From contig NC_062246.1 of assembly GCF_905475465.1 (NCBI RefSeq), positions 3,064,001 through 3,128,000 on the forward strand: 64,000 nucleotides of DNA, given 5' to 3'. Below, one piece after another: positions 9,321 through 23,298 of this stretch. A model generated the notes under the pieces. It saw nothing but the letters and a program-made list of their open reading frames with translations, was not told where the DNA came from and made no database searches. The DNA comes from Pieris napi. Its lineage: Eukaryota; Arthropoda; Insecta; Lepidoptera; Pieridae. A program made the translations under genes and the position numbers. Each line of letters opens with the position of its first letter. Within the stretch, counting starts at the first letter, position 1.

Positions 9321-12300
9321 TATTTGCCAAATTTAAACCCATGTTTATACTAAAATATTGATATCTGTAACGTGCTCAATGTTCTTGTTCTAGCTAGATA
9401 AATGAACAGTAACAAGTTGTCTCAGTACTCAGTAATCTCCAATAATGTTAATGATTATTCAATGCTATTGGGAGTACCAGCGCAGACTTTATGTCGCGCA
9501 GACGTAATTTTATGATATACTGAGTAAGTTATTATAGTTTTTATTTTCGGAACGTAAATAATGTCCTAAAGGACAGAAGAAGAGTATGATGTGTAGTTTT
9601 GTAAAATTGATTTTGACAAAATTACACATCACATCTAATAAAGAGTTTTAATAAACAGGTAATTGCTATTGTCAGCTTAGAATATTAAGCAGCTGACGGT
9701 ACAAACTTATGCCGGCGGCGTAGACACCCTTTTGTTACATTTAATATTATGCAGTACTCTGTAATATTCTGAAATATATATCATCTTTAACATATTCTTT
9801 TAACTACATTAACAACATACTTTTGCTGTTACGTTTAAATTTAAGCTAACAGCTTTAATTGTAGAAGCAATATTACAAGATTTTATCTATTAGCAAGCTA
9901 GTACGATACTACCGAATTTACACTAAAAATAATAAATACTCTCTTGAGAATGATTAGAACTTGACCAATGTTTCTCGGTTCATTAAGTTGATATTCGGCT
10001 CAAGTTATTCAGTTGCTACGAAGCCGGAATAGTAAGGAATTGCATCCAGGGAGATAGACGTGACTGAAGATTTATAACGACCCCCAAAGCCTGCTTAAGT
10101 AGATTTCGGAAACTTCATGAAATTAACGAAGGGGGTATTAAGTTTTTAATGCTTCAAAGGAATTCTTTAGACAGTATTTTTATATTGATTTAGTTTGTTA
10201 AGCAATGCAACAATTACGTAATTATTATTCGATAACACTGTTTCTCTAAATTTAATTACGTGTTTTACAAAGTACATATTTAAATATAGCGTAATTAAGC
10301 GCGAAATTAAAGTTATAAATTTGCGTTTAAATTAGTTTTATTTAAACATCATTGAAATTTAACAGATTTGGGTATATTCATTTAGATCTATTTGAATACA
10401 GCTGTGGCATGCAGGTAACAGCTTATTAGCCAGTTAATTGAAGTAATAATTATATACGATTGGGCTTGAATGCTAAACGGATTAATAAACTCTGATTTGA
10501 GTTAAATAGGTTTAAGGATATATGAGATAAAGGTAGCTTAAACATTCTTATAGACTAACGGGTAACAACGATTTTCACTTGCGTTTTTAAATAATAGATA
10601 GGCTAAAAAAGACTTTATTTTATAAGGAAATGCTATAATAACGTTTATTACAAGTAGGTACCTTCAAACTAACACAAAAACTTTAATACTAAAAGTTATG
10701 ATTGTTATGCCAAGCAGAAATGATTTTAATAATATTCAACAGGGTCTGGAAGGGTTCTTAAATCAATAAACTATCTTTCTAGTACATCCATAAGCAAGCA
10801 AGTCATTGTACTCAAAAGGCATTTGGGTCAAATTTGAACATCTACATTCCACACTATGAATATTCATAAACCCCTCTCAATAATCGTGTTTTCGATCACT
10901 ACCTCGCCCTTGTTCTCAATCGTTTTTCCAACAATTCAGATGGATTTTGGCTTTGCACCATTAAAATTAGCCAAGTAATTGATCTTTCGGCTGCGTTTAT
11001 ACTGCTGTTAAATGCTAATTTATATTGCGATGTGCAGAGGGTTTTTGTCTGTAAAATGTATGGCCCAAGGCTGAATTTTCCATGCACATATTGTTGACTA
11101 TTATGTATGTGATAGGTTGTATTATTTTACTATTTGTAATTCCCTCGGGGTAGCGAGTCACATTTCATTATGTATTCCTGTTTGATGTTTTAGTATAGGT
11201 ATTTGTTTTGTGATGGTTGCGCATATTGCAATTTCATATTATGATTTTCAAGTTTTATTATGATTGTAAGTACTATCTATATAAATGAATATTCTAAATA
11301 CATGTTTTTTTACAGTGTGTACGTAATTACGATTTAACTAGGCATTTTACAAATTCATTGACATAATGAGTTAGTTAGTTCAGTTCAATACATAACTGTG
11401 TAGACTATAGACGCCCTATATTTTTATAAAATACGGCTATACACTTTTGACGTAAGCGTAAGTAACCATCAAAAAAAAATCCATTCTAAATAGTACTGAT
11501 GACTATGAAATACTTTTACCCATTTAATTTATACAAAAAATTACAGAATAAAATTATTTAAAGCAATTGTAAAATCAAGTATTTGAATGTAAATATGGTA
11601 CCTAATTAATTTCTTAATTCAATAATGATTTTATAGAATTTAGATTAGTTATGGTAATTTAATATAATAGATAAAAAAATATTAAAAAAGCTATAGCAAA
11701 AGTATCAACGTAATTATGTCTCCATAATGCCCATATTCTTTGTAGTTCAACTAGGCGTTTAATAATAATAGTAATAATATTAAAAGTGCATGAAAGGCAA
11801 AGTAATAAGTTTTTTTGTATGTAAGCAACGAGCGTAGGTTGTATTAAAAATAGGTGACCTAATAATATATGAAAAAACTAAGAATCTTTGACGACGAGAA
11901 TAAAAGAATTTGCACTAATTATCCCTAATACAGACCAAGTTGCTGACATTACTAAAGTCCGCAGAAAAAATGCAAATAAACACAATGGTCTATAGTAAAA
12001 GGAATAAAAGCAATGTTATCGATTATATGAGACGTTTTATCGTGAATATAGACTGAGATATTGGATTGAAATTTTTATTCGAGCTTCAAAACAGCGAGCC
12101 GCATCCATTAGGTTAAAACGTTTTACCCGGATGTAATTCTCGCGAACTTCATTCTAATTGAGAATGGACTGAATATTCGTTACGTGTTGGCTGAGTGGTC
12201 ACGTGTTTTCCTATTATCTGGCTTGTTATCTGTTGATTAATCAATTTATTGTTGTATTGTGTGTACGTGAGAACGTGAAACAGTCTTGCGTCAGTATATA

Positions 12301-13789
12301 AGTAACGTTGTACGAGTTGTTGTATTCTCAGTAATCTCATTTGTTATAAGACTGAGATTTTCCTTTTTTGTTAATTTTTAGAAAGGTTACAGTTTAGTGG
12401 GCAAAGTGGGCGGGGACTCTTATGGACGGGTGACTCTCTACACAAGGAACGAATAAAATGATGGCTGTAGGTTCTGTCCGTCATATATCTAATTAATATG
12501 TCAAATCAATTGTGAATAGTGTACAGTTAGTTACATAATCGTGAATAAATAAGCTACAAGATCCAACCATATTTCCAGCGAGACAAACACATGCTTGCAA
12601 TTATAATTCATTATAAGTAAATTTGTGACAAATTTTTACGATAATTTTACGTATATTTTTCCTTGAGAAAGGCGTGGCTGTTTTTAATGTGATTTTAAGT
12701 ACAACTGAATAAATTTTAAATTAATATGCAACATTTTCAAGTCAGTTTAAAGGGCCGTGACTTGCTACCTAAAGAAGCCCAGGCATACCGTGGCCCTCAA
12801 CGTATACTATTGTATAGTCTAATGCCTCGAAACAAATCACGCAATAGATAAAAATATTGCAAGAGCTTTTGCAAAGTCGAATTTTCTAGACCCACTGTTG
12901 TCTGGCCTCATTTCTAAATCATGCAAAATATATGAATTATGATTTTTAATCACGCGGCACGCGTATCACATGTGGCACGTTTGGGGTGCCTTGCTATCGT
13001 TTTAAATCTAGTCCGTGCACATGTACATTATCGTCTTCCAAATTCAAACTTTTTCCTTGATTTTGATATTGAAGGGTAGGAATATTTAAAGAGAATGAGT
13101 GCGCTCAGTACAATATAGTAAGACGACTTAATAAGAATCGAAAGATAATTATAGACTTATCTTGCGAATAAATAGTAAGTACAAAAGCAAATTACAGCCA
13201 CTATTCTTCGTAATAAGTTGTCAGACTTAAAGTTATTCTGTTTAAATAATTCTTGTTCTTCGTAAGTTAATAATTGTATAGTTAAATTATAAAGTTTTAT
13301 ATACTTTGTCTTCTCTGGACAGATATATAGGTCAGAAGTATTTCATGCAAAAAGTGTAGTGATAACTTTTTCCACAACTTATTTATTATGTAACAAAATT
13401 GTTAATGTATGTAACGATATATGAATAAACTCTATTTGTGTATGTGAAAAATCGTCTCTGTGACTCATTTCTTGCCTTATATTACGATTACTTTCATAGA
13501 TGCATTGTTGATGAGAGATCGCTGGATTTGAAACCCGTGAAATAAAATATTGTCGTTCGGAAATACTTCAAGTAATGGATATAAATAGTTAAAGAGAATC
13601 TCTCTTCCATTTTGCATGAATTTTATGTTAAAAAAAAGTAGTGTAAATAGCGATTACGATTAGAAAAAAATGCAATCATATCACACCCTTTTACCCAACA
13701 AGTGATTCAGTGTAAAAATTTAAAAATGGAACGATAAACATTCCAATATCTACGCATAAATTTTCCATTTCCATAATTTCTATTATTGG
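9321..13789. other. Long AT-rich unique stretch
   Basis: No gene. A CACGTG E-box at 12200-12205 and more complex islands near 10000-10140 and 12740-13010 are the only points of note. Confidence 0.45.
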
Positions 13790-14100
13790 CTCGCATTTCC
13801 CGCGGGCTCTCTGCATATCTCGAACACTTTACAGTCTTTTGCATTCGATTTCCCACGTTCCAATAAACTATTCTAGCGTCAAGTAGTCGCTACACGAGTT
13901 CAATAAAAGTCCAAGTGTCCGGGTAGGGGACATAAACGACTCACCATCTGCGACTTGCTGGATATAGCTGCATAAAAGTCGCGTAAACCGACCGAACGAC
14001 GAGGTCCCTTACCTCCTTTTATCTTTCGAGTAATTGAAACCTTATCGAGTCAGCGCTTTGTCTAATACGAACGGACGTATTGGTCGAAATTGGTTAGTGA
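13790..14100. other. Complex unique island, possible exon or regulatory DNA
   Basis: Clearly less AT-rich than its flanks. On the minus strand a frame of about 35 codons reads into ATG|GTGAGT near 13943, and a second donor-like AG|GTAAGG sits near 14000. No start codon, acceptor or domain supports calling an exon. Confidence 0.25.
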
Positions 14101-16078
14101 AGGACATTGAATTGATAGCTTTTTATTAAAAATAGGTTCGTTAATAGTTTTAACTATTGTACATAGATTAACTATTGTTTATTTTTGTCTTGGATATTTA
14201 TAGTTTATTTACAAAAAAATATATATTTAGCTTAATAAAAGATTTATCGTAAAATAATATTAACTTCTTCTTCGACTGTTTTATAACTATGAGTAAAAGA
14301 TGTTTTATTATGATATAATACCACGATTTACTTAGCTATAGATAAACCAATGGAGTTTCATGCTAAAACGGTTATAGACATATCTATGTTGATGGATTTT
14401 AGTACAAAGTAACACGTGGAAAGACTGGTGGTTATGTGGTGTATGGTCAGTCCACACTGGTATTATAAAATAATGTTTGTAAATTTGTTAATTTATTTTT
14501 GGAAGTCATATCTCGAAGTAGCCATTTTAATTTTTCACTGTACTATAATGGTAAATATAATATAATGCATAATTGTATCAGAGTATTACCACGTTAGGAT
14601 ACACCATTTAGGCCAATATAATGGAATGAAGCAGATTTTTACGTCTCTTATTTTCAGGAATCAACCATCCTTCTGTGTTATGCCATAATTTTCCTTCACT
14701 CCTTCAAAGCAGGGTTGATTTTGCACACATATTCATTGGTGCACAGTATGAACGCACTTGTGTTTATAAATTCTGTGTTTACCCTGCTCTACTTGATTGC
14801 TCTTAATATCTTTACCTGTCTCCAATACTACCTTTACCTAAACTAGCTTTTGCTGTTATGTAGAGTTAACGTAGCACTCTGTAGAACTTTCGTAGCGGTG
14901 CTACGCTATGAATAATAATGACGAAACCTAATTATAAGCCCAATATTCCATTAAATTAATGTAAAAGCATCGCTAATGAAGTAATGATGTTAAGAACCAT
15001 ATTTTAAAAAAATATTTAAATCGTCACGTTTATCTTTGTATAATAAAATTAAATTCCATGACTTTCGGGAGTAGATAGAACGTTCCCTCGGTAATTTTAT
15101 TTTCACCTGACGCGGACGGCTGCTTGTGTCAAAGAAAAATATTATGCTGACGGTAAAATAAACAGTGTTCAACTCTCAAAATATTTTTAAACAAGCACTG
15201 GATATGTTGTGTCCACGCCGACCAAATTAACATATAGGAAGGCAATGTTTTTACTTTTTTCTGTTTATGTGGCCTATCACAACGGGCATTATTTGTATTA
15301 AAAAGGGTCACCTGAACATACATCATTTATAAGGTTATTAAGTAGTCTTTGTGACTTAGTTATAAACATGACTTACATTCGGGAGGCTGGGATCCCACTG
15401 AAACCATTATTGTTTCGTATTGAATTAAAAGCGACCACTCCATGTCTACTAGTTGTATTCCTTTACCGTGCAAATAAGTATTATTTGCGTACATAAAGAG
15501 TACTAAAGCGGGGTTCAAACACACAGCCTATGAGTTGGGGACTATTGGATAAGTGTAAATAATGGTAATAAATTTCTGTCATTGCCATGTCTTAGTGGCC
15601 GGTAGTGGTAGTAAAAAAGGAAAATTTAAACTAGCGACGATTAGACAGAAAAAATCAACACAGGAACATTACTCCAGACTAATTATTCTCGCAGAACCTT
15701 AAATTTTTCCAACGATTTTTCCCGTTGAAATAAAAATGTGACATAACGATGAAACGAACACATTCGAATGCGTATAAAATAACAACGTGATTTTTTATCT
15801 GTATTTTGTTTCCCTCATTCATTGTTCCTTTTTCAAGATAATATCGTCGCTATAATGAAATGCAAACGTATTTCGCGGGCACATTCATCTTACGCGCTTC
15901 CGGTTTTCTTGTGACAATGTGTTAACATTTTCTCTATCTTATCATCCCTAGCTCAAACCGATGTGAAATGAAAAACAAACATCTTGCAGTTCGAATATCT
16001 CAAGAACTTTTCGTAGTTTTATACTTTTATATTATATGTATGATGCTTATTTTTCTGGTGGTCTATATTTCAATATAG
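14101..16078. other. AT-rich sequence, nothing identified
   Basis: Short minus-strand frames at 14990-15326 show no domain and are probably chance. Confidence 0.5.
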
Positions 16079-16260
16079 GAGCAGTGTTGACCTAGTGGCT
16101 TGAGAGTGTGATTATCACCCTCGGGTTTGAAAGGTTCCAATCTGGGCGGTGCACGCATTTAAAACTCGTTCGTGCTTTGAAGGAAAATGTCGTATGAAAG
16201 ACACGCTTTAGACTATAACATCAACAGCACGTAGGTGATAACGTAGGTATAAATGATAAG
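16079..16260 (+). mobile_element. tRNA-derived SINE, family 1, old and truncated
   Basis: GCAGTGTTGACCTAGTGGCTT (head) and GTGCACGCATTTAAAACTCGTTC (body) are recognisable, but substitutions are many and the 3' tail is lost. Confidence 0.6.
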
Positions 16261-17559
16261 AAAGCATTGGTGATATAATCTCATATATTTGTTCTTTGAT
16301 TATTAAAAAAAATGTATATATTAAATATTTAATCGAAGAAATTGTAATTTTCAATTAACTTCATCTTTTTATTATACAATATAATGATAATTTAGTGATA
16401 ATAATTCAATTCAATTTATAATAGTATTCACTTTTTCATCAATGTCTTTTTATGGCGGGCGTTATAGTGTAATTTTTCTTAATAAAACAGATTAATTCAT
16501 TAAAACAGATTTTTTTATATATTAATTATTAACAGTAATATTTATTACTAAACAGTAAGTCTACATAATATCGTTGTTTAGTAAAATAAGTCACGAAAAC
16601 TTAAGAAAAAATCAGAATTATACCAATTTAATATTTAATTACAAAATAGCAAAATAGATGGGAATGTTTTTCACAGAAAATTCAACGACGAAACAACTAG
16701 ACTGTTTTTTACGCCCTAATTCTTCCAAGATCTTTAAAATATTTTTAATCAAAACGAGCATTTAATACGATAAACATTTAAGTTCAAAAACTCATTAACA
16801 ATAAGACGTTCCAAATTATGCTATATTTGAAACGTTCAACCCTTGTTTAGTTTTTAATTGAACAGATGGCGCGGAATTGATTCGCCGCAAAAGAATTTTA
16901 ATTAAAGTAGAAAAATTTTATGGCTTCGTCACGATAGACGGTGCTTTTGTCTTCATTTTGTACCGTGTTAGTAATGCAAGTTTATTAGATAGGGATTATG
17001 GTCTCGCCTCGCTAACAACAGGTTACTTTACAAACTTATCTCGGATATTGTAATCTCGAGATTCTAGCGGATATTCTATAATTAAAAATGGAAAACTGAA
17101 CAATCTACAAAGATTACTTCTGGTATAAGGTTTACTTTTTCTTAGCTTATTAAACTTCATATCAAACTGACCAAATTTGATGATATTCTTTTTATATTCG
17201 ATAGGTCGTGAGTGTAAGTGATAAGGTGGCCCCAAAATTTAATTTTTATTTTTTATATTCCAAATATTTATTAATAGCGATATTAGTACTGTAATAATCT
17301 TTATATGGCAAAACGTTTGCGGTCAGCTGAAGTCTTAATGTTTATGAAGGTAAAGGCTTTTTACCTTAAGACACAGATAGAACATATTGCAGATATATTT
17401 CTGGATTTTTTGACCTATCGTTAAATCTAAAACATGCCGGTTTCCTCCTGTTGTTTTCCTTGACCGTTGGGGCATAGAAGGTTTGACCATACAACAGTTT
17501 TATCATATAACTGATTTTTACGGTTAACAATTTTTAAACGACAAATATAATGTTCGCAC
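16261..17559. other. AT-rich sequence, nothing identified
   Basis: No supported feature. Confidence 0.5.
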
Positions 17560-17880
17560 TTAAAACTCAGTAATAGTCCGAAAACCCGTCAAATGTCGGG
17601 TTTCGTTTTATGACGTCACGGAAATTTCGCGAAAGTACGCAATCAAAAGTTAAAATCTACGCGGCCGCTCGAACAAAGGGCACGGGAGTCAAATGAGGGC
17701 TATTTCACCTAAGCCGAGAGGCGTAAGGGCAACAAATTGAATAATTATACCGGGCTATTGTCGTCGCCTTGTCGATAATCACACTCACTTTACCCTAAAA
17801 ACATTGCTCTTTTGTAAGTGACGTCAAAGAGTACGATTACTACTGGTGTTATTCTAATTTGTCCAATAATCACAAGAGGT
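17560..17880. promoter_or_regulatory. Complex island with two perfect CRE sites
   Basis: The palindrome TGACGTCA, the site bound by CREB/ATF proteins, occurs at 17611-17618 and 17819-17826. A 7-bp stem AAACCCG/CGGGTTT lies at about 17582-17603. The island is less AT-rich than its flanks and is not part of any repeat I recognise. An enhancer or promoter is plausible but unproven. Confidence 0.35.
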
Positions 17881-19553
17881 AAAGTTGGCCATAGACTATG
17901 CGATCTAGGTAGACAGAAAATAAATGCTAGACTGATTCTTAAGCAAAATTGTAAACGAGCGTAAGACAAAGTGATAGCGAATAGGACAAAGCGTAGTCTA
18001 TTGTTTTTGGTCTGCCATCTTTAACTGGTGGCAGACAATTCGTGGTAGGTTGTCTGCTATTTATTTTATCTCTGACTATTTTAAAAGGTGATTAATTGTA
18101 TTGACATTATTAGTCATTTTATTCAATTTAATTTAAGTATTCAATGAGGTCAACCATAACCGATAAATTTAACTTCCATATATATTTCACTTAGGCTAGA
18201 CTGTAATGTTCCATGATGTCTTAGTAAAGACACATGTACCTATATAAAAAAAATATATATATATATATATTTCACATCTCAATACGACAATTGCTTATTG
18301 TTACAATATTGCTTTAGCAATATCGCGAAACATAGGGTATATCGCTAACAATATATTTATATAATTGATTTAGTGTTTAGATAGTTCCAAATAAAATCCG
18401 AATGTGATAATGAAAAACAAAATACGAAACAAGGATGCATTGTAATAAAAAAATTGCCAACAGAATTCCTTGTCCAAAAAGCGTTGCCACGCGAAATAAT
18501 GCCGCGACGTTATGTCATTACGTCCATTTGACGTTGACGTCTTGCGTCTTTTGTTTTATATGGTTGCCTGAACATAATAATCGAAAAGTAATGTAATATA
18601 AAATTGTAAAGTAAAACTCTTACTTAAAGATTACCGTAAATATAATTAAAGATATATTTACTAATAATTAAGAATTAATAAATAAGATAATAATTTATTC
18701 AATTATTTCTTTCTTTGTCTCTGGTAAGTATATAGATACACGTGATACACCAAAAGCCCAAATGCTTATGTTTTTGTTTATATGTAGATCCAAAAGATAA
18801 ATTAATCGCTATATATAATATACGCTCAGGTGGCGTATACTATATATATGTTAATATATAGTGCAGCCTAAGCGTAACGTGAGAACAGTCATGTCGATAA
18901 AACATTTTAACAACGTATTTTATGATGAACCTTAAAAGTAACTGAATACAACAAAAATGTACAATGAAAGATTGGATGGAAGGGTAAAATATTTCCAATG
19001 ACAAACGTTTACGTAAACTACATCATACATAATTCAACGAAATATCTTGAAGGAAAGCTTATGTTATGAATAATGTTATTTATGGTCTGTATATCCGTTT
19101 ATCTCTCTTGATTAAATTTATGTCATAAAAAGTACTATTAATATTATATCACAATTATACACACGATTTATAGAAAATCATTTTGAAGAAGAACACATTC
19201 TTGTTGACCACAAACAAATTGTATTATTTTCTAGTTTTAATTTGAATATCATTTCATATTACGTAATGAAAACTTCATTTCGAGACGAAATATTAACTAT
19301 AAAATTTTCTCCAATCTCTACAAACGGTTATGATTTACGATTTTGTTCACATTTAAACTTATCCTAAGACTATTTCACTGTAACATGAAACGTTAGATGC
19401 TCCGATGTCGATTGTGATTTCAATATTGAATTTTCAAACCATATGACACCTGCGTATCTTATGTTGAAAGACGTCGACATATTGAGTTTTAGATGCCTCG
19501 GTTCTTTGTAAGGAGTACCAATACCCAGTAACTATTGCTATTGTTATAAGTTA
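17881..19553. other. AT-rich sequence with AT microsatellite and a hairpin
   Basis: An (AT)n run sits at about 18250-18270. A hairpin with a 15-bp stem (14 paired) lies at 18811-18825 and 18833-18847 around a TCAGGTG loop. No gene. Confidence 0.5.
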
Positions 19554-19987
19554 CTAGCTGCGAACTTCGTTTTTCCTTAATGTGATTTTACTTAGCCTAC
19601 CTTTTTAGTACATATCAATATGAAACATTTTGCTATGCTATCCCGTATGTATATGTTCGTTTTTCCGGAATGAAAACTTTTTAAGTTTTTTCTGTGATTT
19701 TTCTCTATATAAGCCTCAGAGTTCAAGTTATAAGTTCTTAACTAACAAATAAAAAATGGTGGTTGATCGTAGAGAGGTGAAAATTAGGGCTTGTATGTAT
19801 TTTTGTATACTGTATCATAAAAACATAAAAATATATATTCAAATAAAAATTTCGTGGTGGGCCACCCTTATCACTTAGGGGTTTGAAAGGTAGGTAATAG
19901 CCGATTCTGAGACTTACTGAATTTGCATTAAAAAAAACCGAGGAGTATGGTAACAAACATTGTGACACGAGAATTTTATATATTAGA
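19554..19987 (-). mobile_element. Non-autonomous Helitron, family 1, degraded
   Basis: On the minus strand it starts TCTAATATATAAAATTCTCG and ends in CTAG next to T. It contains the family landmarks CTTACTGAATTTGCAT and GAGAGGTGAAAATTAGGGCTTG (as read on plus). The 3' terminal hairpin has decayed. It resembles Lep1-type Helitrons of moths. Confidence 0.7.
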
Positions 19988-20943
19988 AAAGTTACGTGGC
20001 AAGCTTTCAGAACCTCATTGCTCTATAAACTTCGTAATTTGGATGTGCAATCTCCAACATCAGTGATGCATTAGCGGGTAGGCTGAAATTAAGGTACGTT
20101 GTAACCAGTAATTATTGCTATAGCCATTCGCTGGCTCATGATTATCTAGCTCAGGTAACACGAATGCAGAAATTTCATATCGGACATCGTTTGAAATTCG
20201 AATTCTTAATATACAATAAGGCTTTAATTCAAATGTCATTTGCATGCACTTGCTGATCACAGATCTCATTCGAAAGCCAGCTCTGGGAAATGGCCATCGT
20301 AAAAGATAACCTAGGCTATATCCGAAAACGAGACGGGATCGTGTTTCACTAGAATCTGATAGAATTTATGTTTCCTCTGAAAAGGCTCTCGTTTACTCAA
20401 AGCCATTTTTCGTAGAAGCCTAATTTGGAGCTTGATAGCGGGAAATTGTGTATTTTCTGTACGGCTATTGTTGACTTTTAAAAAGTTTTTCTGAATTGAA
20501 GTTTATTTGTGATTTAAAAAAATATAGTTTACTTGTCATGTAACACATAAAGCTAACATATTTATTCGCCTTATGGGTAGATAAGTACGTATATATTACA
20601 TTTATAAAGTATTTGTTACCTCTTAATCATTGAATTGAGTAACAAGCAGGTATTTATTAGATATCTTTGGTTTAAACACCATTCGTAAACCAAATATCAA
20701 CGCCATGTGTACAAAACAAATATGCGATCCGAGGCTAAGACTCATATAGCGTAATAGTCCTATAATGCTTCTTGATATTGTTTTATATAATGTCTAAACA
20801 TACTATACTACTCTAAAACATATTTTAAACGTGTAACGTTTATGACACGCTAGGAAGAAAAGGAAGGAACCCTTATACTCAAATTGAAGCATTGTTATAA
20901 GTAAAGTTAAGTAAAAAAATCATATGGGTAACATAATGTACAC
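19988..20943. other. Unique sequence with an octamer motif
   Basis: 20060-20470 is a complex, non-repetitive island containing ATTTGCAT (POU octamer) at 20238-20245. No exon supported. Confidence 0.35.
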
Positions 20944-21290
20944 TTATGACTCGTCAGTAAAGAAATACATATTAATGCTTCTAATTTTACATTTACTGCC
21001 AGTTCTCAAATCAAGGGCGTAGAACGGAAGAGAAGAACTGGCAATAAACTCTCTGCCACTGTTTTTAATCGCCATTTGTTTGTAACGTTTGTAAGGAGTT
21101 GCAACCATTTCACCATGTTCCACATGACATATTAAGTAATTAATAATAATAACATACATTAAAAAAAACAAAGACTTTTCCTCTATTAGCAGGAGGCAAA
21201 ATAGAAGCACGCACTTAAATTCTGAACAACACGTAAACATATAGTCGAAATAATTAACATCACCGCATACACTCACTCAAGTACGAATCA
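20944..21290 (-). mobile_element. 5'-truncated copy of the LINE 3' UTR
   Basis: The reverse complement matches 32740-33110 of the intact LINE. It includes the stretch upstream of the A-tract (TGCGGTGATGTTAATTATTTCGAC) and the GGCGATTAAAAACAGTGGC tail block. It lacks the 24-bp A-tract, showing that tract is an expansion in the intact copy rather than a junction. Confidence 0.85.
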
Positions 21291-23064
21291 CCACAATTAT
21301 TTTTGTATAGTTTTGTACATAAAATCAGCCGAAAAAGGCAAAATAAGTTATTATACAAAGTTCATCGAGTTATCAAACAATCGTATTCAACGATCATTTA
21401 GTACTATTCAAAATCTCTGCAAGGACGACGTTAATGCGACTAACGATTCAACTTGTTCCCCGTTGTAAATGCAATTTACATACAAATATCTGCATCGAAG
21501 CTCACTTTAAGAGCTACTTTAACTTGCAATTATATCGAACTACAGATAAGTAATCCATCATAGTGTATTTTAACACTGACTGGAGATTGTTGAAGACTAT
21601 TAATTTTAAACCTTACGGCGTGTGATAAACTATGTGTCGGATGAATTAGCTTTAATTTGAATAACTTAAGATAAGAATTGTTAGGAGTGGTTTGAATTAT
21701 AATGAGTCTTATGTTCTGTATAAAGGGATTAACCTGCCATGTTAAATATTTTGGTCTCACTGTTTTCGTTTTTGTAATAGTAAAGTTTATTTTAAGTGTT
21801 TTCTGGGTTCCTGATGCCCTCATAAGGCTCATGCACAAATGTCTTTACTGTATGAGCAAGTATTATAATCGCAGACAGAGAAAATCTGTTTGTACACAGG
21901 TTTGATATCAAAAGTTTAATTTTATTTTTATTAAAGGTTACGTAAGCTAATTTTAATGAAATTTCATTATTATCACTATATAGGTACATGACATAATAAG
22001 AAACTTAAGAAGGTAATATAACTAGTATCAAAATTTATTTATTTATAAATAACTTATTTCCGCCAGCATCAGCGGCCGCGCGTATTTTTGCTAAATTTTT
22101 TGCGACCTCTTCAACAAAAATGATTATATTTCTGTCAATTTGCATGAAACCATACTAAATTATTTACTTGAAATCTATTTATGAAAACATTTCAAATTTC
22201 CTTTCAGCAGTTTTTGAGTTTAGCGCATTTGATACAACCTGAATGTTATGTATGTACATATCTTTATATTGTTTGACTATAATAATTTAATATATACGTA
22301 ATACGTAATATTGCTGCTACTTTTTATAGTAATAGTAATATCTCAAACTCGGAACGCGTTAAGCCGTTGGAAAAAGCTAGAGACTGAATGCTAGCTGCAA
22401 AAATAATATTCCCCTTTGAAAGGGGTTTAGTGAAGATTCTGAAGTGTTCTCAGAACTCATTCAAACAAAAGCGCAAACTCAAACAAACCGCATTTATCTG
22501 CGTATGATGATATTTATAATTTTGTTAAAAGAATGTTATTCTATTACCTAAACAAATATTGGAGACATAAAAATTAGCCTTTTTTGGATTCTTTAGCAAT
22601 AAGTAGGGAAGTGGCGATAGAAAGTGTAAGGCACAGTGTAAAATTCCTTTAAATAATAATAATAATAGTGATAATTATTCGTTACGATCATTGAGTCTTT
22701 ATACGAACTATGTGTGTAGCATGGTGCGGGTGACAGTTGCTTAGTTTTTCTTTTAATTTGATTTTATTTGAAGACTAGAACATTCTGGCTGGGTTAAATT
22801 TAAGTTACAATAGTTATTAATGATTTAATATACTACGAATGTGGTACAGCTGAAATACTAAGTCATAATTAGTAAATCGCGGCAACCTTCAAGAGCGAAA
22901 ATATAGTCTTCATGCATCCTCGGACAAAAAAAGTTTTAGAGTTATTGCCACAGCCATGTTAAATTGTGAATAAAGTATTCTGTGTGATGTTTCGTTAACG
23001 AATATTTATTGACTTTGATAGATAATTTTATTTTGTACGCGCTTTGGTTGTTTTTTTTTATGGT
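21291..23064. other. AT-rich sequence, nothing identified
   Basis: Overlapping frames on both strands at 21530-21989 have no domain and look like chance. Confidence 0.45.
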
Positions 23065-23298
23065 TCTGGCACGATTTGTGCATTAGCCAGCGTCAAGTAT
23101 AGGATTTTTTATAATTCGTGCTTGTTTTTAGAAATTCGACCGTGTCCTCCATCTACGGTTTAGGCACTCGGTACCGCACAACCCTCCCAAAGGCTAAAAA
23201 TTTAAATTAAATTAAAACTTGCCCTCGAACCGGGAATCGAACCCGGTACCCCTCACCTAGCTGCCACTTAATAAGACCGCTAGGCTATGAGGCCCTCG
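23065..23298 (-). mobile_element. tRNA-derived SINE, family 2
   Basis: The minus-strand head at about 23218-23298 carries TAGCCTAGCGG (A-box-like) and GGTTCGATTCC (B box), then a body running to about 23065 (GGAGGACACGGTCGAATTTC...). The head looks like a tRNA, but its acceptor stem pairs poorly and a SINE body is attached, so it is not a tRNA gene. Confidence 0.7.

Noticed and set aside
15895..15930. Minus-strand ATG frame running into GTAAGA
   Set aside because: The frame stops at the TAA inside the putative donor, and the donor has a poor exon side (GCGC|GTAAGA).
21530..21989. Overlapping frames on both strands
   Set aside because: Both strands are open by chance in AT-rich DNA, with no coding bias visible.
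23218..23298. tRNA gene on the minus strand
   Set aside because: The acceptor stem pairs poorly and a SINE body follows directly.
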